Positions 60,987 through 64,000 of a stretch of DNA of 64,000 nucleotides are shown here, one piece after another. Positions within the stretch are counted from its first letter, which is position 1, and each line of letters starts with the position of its first letter. This DNA is from Myxococcales bacterium. GTDB taxonomy: Bacteria > Myxococcota_A > Polyangia > Palsa-1104 > JAEUJZ01. A program made the translations under genes and the position numbers. The notes under the pieces were generated by a model. The model was given only the letters and a program-made list of their open reading frames with translations. It had not been told where the DNA came from and ran no database searches. Where the stretch lies: positions 1 through 64,000 of the forward strand of contig JAEUKA010000065.1 in assembly GCA_016794465.1 (NCBI GenBank), given 5' to 3'.

Positions 60987-60998
60987 CCCTGACGTTGT

Positions 60999-61004
60999 TA
61001 TAGT
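60999..61004 (+). promoter_or_regulatory. -10 element of a leaderless promoter
   Basis: TATAGT lies 6 nt before the ATG at 61011. The region upstream is taken up by the terminator hairpin, and no Shine-Dalgarno is present. Confidence 0.5.
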
Positions 61005-61010
61005 CCGCGC

Positions 61011-62297
61011 ATGCGGATTCCTACCCTTGCCCCCCTGGTTCTGTTCTTTTCGTCGCTGGCACTGCCTGCTTGTAACGCGGATCGCGAGTCCGTTGATGAA
61101 ATTGGTATGACCCCGGTGACGCCGGACCCGACCAAGCCCGGACCCGGACCGATTCCCAAAGTAGGTCGGCTGAGCGGCAAGGTGGTGGCTCCGGAAGGAA
61201 CGATTCCAATCTCGGGTGCGCTGGTCTATGTTGCGACCGCGCCTCCCGCCGCGATTCCGGACGGTGTGTACTGTGACAAGTGCGTCCACATTCCCGATGG
61301 AACTCCGCACACCACCACCAAGTCTGACGGAACCTTCGAGCTCGATGCGAGTACCGGCAGTTACTATCTGGTGGTCCAAAAAGGCGCATTCCGTCGGGTC
61401 CGGCAGATCAGTGTGATGGAAGGTCCGCAGCAGGTTCCGATCGACAAGACCAAGCTGCCGAACATCACCGACAAAGCCAACGGCGACGATGTTCCCAAGA
61501 TTGCGGTCATGCTCGGCGCGTGGGACCCGATTGAGCTGGTGCTGGCGCGGATGGGTCTGAAGGCGACGATCACCAAGGATCTGCTCGGGCGCGCGCAGGT
61601 GCTCGGCAAGGATGCGCCGGCCTTTGCGATCTATGGGGTTCACGGGCTGTTTGAGACTTCGCCTCATCCGAGCCCGGTCACTCTCATCACCGACCCCAAA
61701 GAGATCAGCAAGTATCACATCGTGTTCTTGCCGTGCTCGGGCGGTATCAATGACATGGGCGCAACGAAGTGCAGCGGCGTCTACAACAGCGACAGCCGCG
61801 TCAAAAAGACCATCGCAGACTTCGTGGCGCAGGGCGGACGACTGTACGTATCTGATTGGTCGTACGAGTACGTTCGCCAGGTCTTCCCCGGCTACGTGAC
61901 CTGGAGCGGCGAGAATTCCCAGATTGGCTCGGCCTGCATGGGCGGTGGCGGCGAGCAGTCGGTGCGGAACCAGGACGCGGGACTGTCGGCCTGGTTGACG
62001 GCGCAAGGAAAGAGCCTGTCGTCGGTCAAAGATGCGTGGACGGCGATTGGCTCGGTGCAAGAGAAGCTAGGAATCGATGCCGATGGCAAGCCCGCGAAGG
62101 TGAAGCCGAAGGTGTGGGTCGAAGCGAGTGCGCCGGTCACCACCAGCCTGCAGCATGGCTGTGGTCGCGTGATGTACACGACCTATCACACCCAGCCCAC
62201 CAGCGAGGTCAACGGGGCGCTCGAGCCGCAAGCCCTCGCGCTGCTCTATCTGATCCTCGAGGTCGGAGTCTGCATCGATCCGCAGGTGATTGGCTAA
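61011..62297 (+). CDS. Lipoprotein with carboxypeptidase-regulatory-like and GATase1-like domains
   Basis: This is a 428-aa lipoprotein (signal LFFSSLALPAC, Cys21). Residues ~50-140 are a carboxypeptidase-regulatory-like beta-sandwich (GRLSGKVVAPEGTIPISGALVYV and TTTKSDGTFELDASTGSYYLVV). From ~155 a Rossmann-like region (KIAVMLGAWDPIELVLARMGL, YHIVFLPCSGGIND and IADFVAQGGRLYVSDWSYEYV) resembles class I glutamine amidotransferase-like/ThuA folds. The Cys in LPCSGG sits where a nucleophile elbow would be. An exported amidotransferase-like fold more likely serves binding. It is the last gene before two hairpins. Confidence 0.75.
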   Translation: MRIPTLAPLVLFFSSLALPACNADRESVDEIGMTPVTPDPTKPGPGPIPKVGRLSGKVVAPEGTIPISGALVYVATAPPAAIPDGVYCDKCVHIPDGTPHTTTKSDGTFELDASTGSYYLVVQKGAFRRVRQISVMEGPQQVPIDKTKLPNITDKANGDDVPKIAVMLGAWDPIELVLARMGLKATITKDLLGRAQVLGKDAPAFAIYGVHGLFETSPHPSPVTLITDPKEISKYHIVFLPCSGGINDMGATKCSGVYNSDSRVKKTIADFVAQGGRLYVSDWSYEYVRQVFPGYVTWSGENSQIGSACMGGGGEQSVRNQDAGLSAWLTAQGKSLSSVKDAWTAIGSVQEKLGIDADGKPAKVKPKVWVEASAPVTTSLQHGCGRVMYTTYHTQPTSEVNGALEPQALALLYLILEVGVCIDPQVIG

Positions 62298-62312
62298 GGA
62301 AGCCTTGGGGGG

Positions 62313-62373
62313 AATATGAAGCATCGAAAAGGCTTCATATCGTCAATATGAAGCATCAAGAAGGCTTCATATT
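62313..62373. terminator. Double hairpin between convergent genes
   Basis: Two tandem palindromes, ATATGAAGC...GCTTCATAT (62314-62340) and AATATGAAGC...GCTTCATATT (62345-62373), form stems of 9 and 10 bp with 9-nt loops. They lie between a plus-strand lipoprotein gene and a minus-strand gene, as expected of a bidirectional terminator. Confidence 0.6.
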
Positions 62374-62406
62374 GGGGCTCTGCTGAGATCGCTGGGGGCG
62401 GAGCCG

Positions 62407-62835
62407 TTACAGGTCGAGATCTTTGGCGGGCAGAGACTTTTTGGGGGGAGCGGTGGGAGTGTCGCTGCCGCCATCATCGAACTCGACGAACAGGCCGTAG
62501 AGCGCGCCGATGATCGGGGCCAGGACGGTGGCCGACTGCAAGGACAGCTTGCTGGCGACGCCATCGATCGAGATGCTCATGCTCGGCATGAAGCGATGAC
62601 CGACGGCGTAGAGTCCGGCGCCGACCGCTGCCCCGAACACCATCTTGAGGATCGGAGTCCACAGCGTGGCTGCCTTCCACGGCGCTTGCCCACAGACGAC
62701 ACCGACGAGAGCGCCCAGCAGCGCGCAGAACAGAAACGCCAAGATGCCTTGGGGGTTGTGTAGTTTGAGCAGTGCGAAGCCGATTCCACCGCCAATGAGG
62801 ATTCCCTTGACCAGGCCTACTAGTGCGCGACCCAT
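62407..62835 (-). CDS. Small polytopic membrane protein
   Basis: This 142-aa protein has four hydrophobic segments: VKGILIGGGIGFALLKL, ILAFLFCALLGALVGVVCG, ILKMVFGAAVGAGLYAVG and SATVLAPIIGALYGLFVEF. It has a short acidic/Lys tail (DDGGSDTPTAPPKKSLPAKDLDL). I chose the ATG at 62835 because GAGGAGG lies 7 nt upstream. No family is recognised. It lies downstream of the priA end on the same strand with an 87-bp gap. Confidence 0.65.
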   Translation of the reverse strand: MGRALVGLVKGILIGGGIGFALLKLHNPQGILAFLFCALLGALVGVVCGQAPWKAATLWTPILKMVFGAAVGAGLYAVGHRFMPSMSISIDGVASKLSLQSATVLAPIIGALYGLFVEFDDGGSDTPTAPPKKSLPAKDLDL

Positions 62836-62922
62836 GTGCCGCTCCTCCTCGAAAACGCGAGTATGCACTTAGTATAGCGGAATGGCGCGAACGGCAACTG
62901 CGCGGATCACCTGCGAGGGTGG

Positions 62923-64000
62923 TTACAGCGTCGACCCCGGGTCCACATCGGCATGGACACGCAGGCCAGCGGGCACTTTGTGGGCGAGCGCCAAGCGCAG
63001 CAGGCGATGCAGCGTGCGCACCGTCTTGGCCCGCAGCAGCAGCTGCCAGCGACTACGACCCTTGAGCCGCGACAGCGGTGCTTCTGCCGGCCCGAGCAGC
63101 GACATCCCATCGCCCGCCGTCGACACCTCACTTTTCAAGATCGCCGCCAGCTCTTGCGCCAGCTGCTCGACTTTGTAGGGATCTTCGCCATCGATGCGCA
63201 GCAGCCCCAGTCGGACGCTCGGCGGATAGCTGAGGACATGGCGCGCTTCCAGCTCTGCCTCGGCAAACGACTGATAGTCATGCTGCGCCGCACAGTGCAC
63301 CGCCGGGTGTTCGGGATTGTAGGTCTGAATCAGCACCCGCCCCGCTCGACTGGCCCGACCGGCCCGCCCCGCCACCTGCGAGAGCAGCTGAAAGGTCCGC
63401 TCTCCAGCACGAAAGTCGGGCAGGCCCATTCCGGTATCCGCCAGTACCACACCGACCAGCGTCACCCCCGGAAAGTCGTGTCCTTTGGCCAGCATCTGGG
63501 TGCCGATCAGGACATCGATCTCGTGCCGGTGCATCGCCGACAGCACCCGCGTCAAGCTGCCCGAGGTGTCGCGATCGAGCCGCTCAATTCGTGCCTCGGG
63601 AAAGCGCAGCGCCAGCTGTTCGTGCAGCTTTTCGGTCCCGATGCCGAGCGGCAAGATCGACTTTTGCTGACACAGCGGGCAGCAGTCGGGCACCGGCTCG
63701 CGATGATCGCAGTAGTGACAGAGCAGGCAGTGACGGCTCTTGTGCAGCGTCAGCGTCACCGAGCAGCTCGGGCACTCAATGCGATGACCACAGCTCTGAC
63801 ACAGCAGAAACGGCGCATAGCCACGACGGTTGAGCAGCAAGATCGCCTGCTCGCCCGCGTCGAGGGTCGTCTGCAGGGCTGTAAGCAGCGGCGCCGTCAG
63901 CAGCGCTGAGTCGACCGCCTTGACGTGCTGCTTGAGATCGATGATCTCGACCCGAGGCAGGGCAATGCCGGTCGCCCGACGCGAGAGAACCAGCCGGGTC
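62923..64000 (-). CDS. priA: Primosomal protein N' (PriA), C-terminal part
   Basis: The 5' end lies beyond the right edge; about 359 residues are present. PriA is a 3'-5' helicase that restarts stalled replication forks. The zinc-binding cysteines are present as CQSCGHRIECPSC and CHYCDHREPVPDCCPLC, following LLNRRGYAPFLLC. Helicase motifs V/VI are IGTQMLAKGHDFPGVTLVGV and QLLSQVAGRAGRASRAGRVLIQT. The C-terminal domain (ARHVLSYPPSVRLGLLRI and PLSRLKGRSRWQLLLRA) is standard. It ends at VDPGSTL without unusual features. Confidence 0.95.
   Translation of the reverse strand, partial: TRLVLSRRATGIALPRVEIIDLKQHVKAVDSALLTAPLLTALQTTLDAGEQAILLLNRRGYAPFLLCQSCGHRIECPSCSVTLTLHKSRHCLLCHYCDHREPVPDCCPLCQQKSILPLGIGTEKLHEQLALRFPEARIERLDRDTSGSLTRVLSAMHRHEIDVLIGTQMLAKGHDFPGVTLVGVVLADTGMGLPDFRAGERTFQLLSQVAGRAGRASRAGRVLIQTYNPEHPAVHCAAQHDYQSFAEAELEARHVLSYPPSVRLGLLRIDGEDPYKVEQLAQELAAILKSEVSTAGDGMSLLGPAEAPLSRLKGRSRWQLLLRAKTVRTLHRLLRLALAHKVPAGLRVHADVDPGSTL

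Noticed and set aside
1..64000. tRNA, rRNA, integrase or insertion sequence
   Set aside because: I looked for cloverleaf arms, transposase motifs and terminal inverted repeats in intergenic regions and saw none; the genes are almost contiguous.

Overview
The window is about 64 kb of GC-rich, tightly packed bacterial chromosome. The content points to a myxobacterium-like member of the Myxococcota. This is an inference from: an AgmX/PglI-type C-terminal domain (4172-5521), a MYXO-CTERM-like tail (13066-16197), many lipoproteins with Cys-rich or FG-GAP domains, PEGA-domain envelope proteins, two Ser/Thr protein kinases with FHA partners, and a CotH lipoprotein. I found no rRNA, tRNA, CRISPR array, insertion sequence or phage module.

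Layout. 1-6573: FG-GAP/VCBS, PEGA and TPR envelope proteins, with a decayed first gene at the left edge. 6506-9830 (minus): lytic transglycosylase, FHA protein and Ser/Thr kinase, a coupled operon that converges on the TPR genes. 9920-12962: dtd and two FadL-like porins, translationally coupled. 13066-16197: large cell-surface ASPM/SPD-2/Hydin-type repeat protein. 16204-18282: two nucleoside-type ABC permeases without an ATPase or binding protein nearby. 18369-23616: exopolysaccharide sugar transferase, an ABC exporter pair, and an epimerase-like/acyltransferase pair. 23652-30201: ferritin-like lipoprotein, recJ, sulfotransferase divergent from a FAD-dependent oxidoreductase, and a methyltransferase. 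30235-36064: CotH lipoprotein, orphan E2-type acyltransferase, a ZIP-like/ArsP-like fused metal permease with a His-rich tail, and a POT transporter. 36236-38933: carbamoylase-type amidohydrolase, then a coupled set of two microcompartment vertex proteins and a class II aldolase. 39055-48723: lipoproteins, an esterase, threonine synthase, an M20 peptidase, a PEGA protein and an FHA coiled-coil protein. 48778-52794: an envelope operon containing LPP20-like and FlgT-like proteins, a PEGA lipoprotein and a membrane-anchored protein with a complete JAMM metal motif. 52810-56370: a self-sufficient P450-reductase fusion carrying an extra N-terminal PB1-like domain. 56619-62297: PEGA-tailed Ser/Thr kinase and a run of surface lipoproteins. 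62407-64000: small membrane protein and the C-terminal half of priA.

The most unusual items are the PB1-like/P450/reductase fusion, the extracytoplasmic JAMM protein with its FlgT/LPP20-like neighbours, the shell-less microcompartment vertex/aldolase cassette, the ZIP-ArsP fusion, a recurrent leaderless promoter architecture, and a family of AT-rich palindromes at gene ends. Family assignments come from reading motifs in the translations; no database search was possible.
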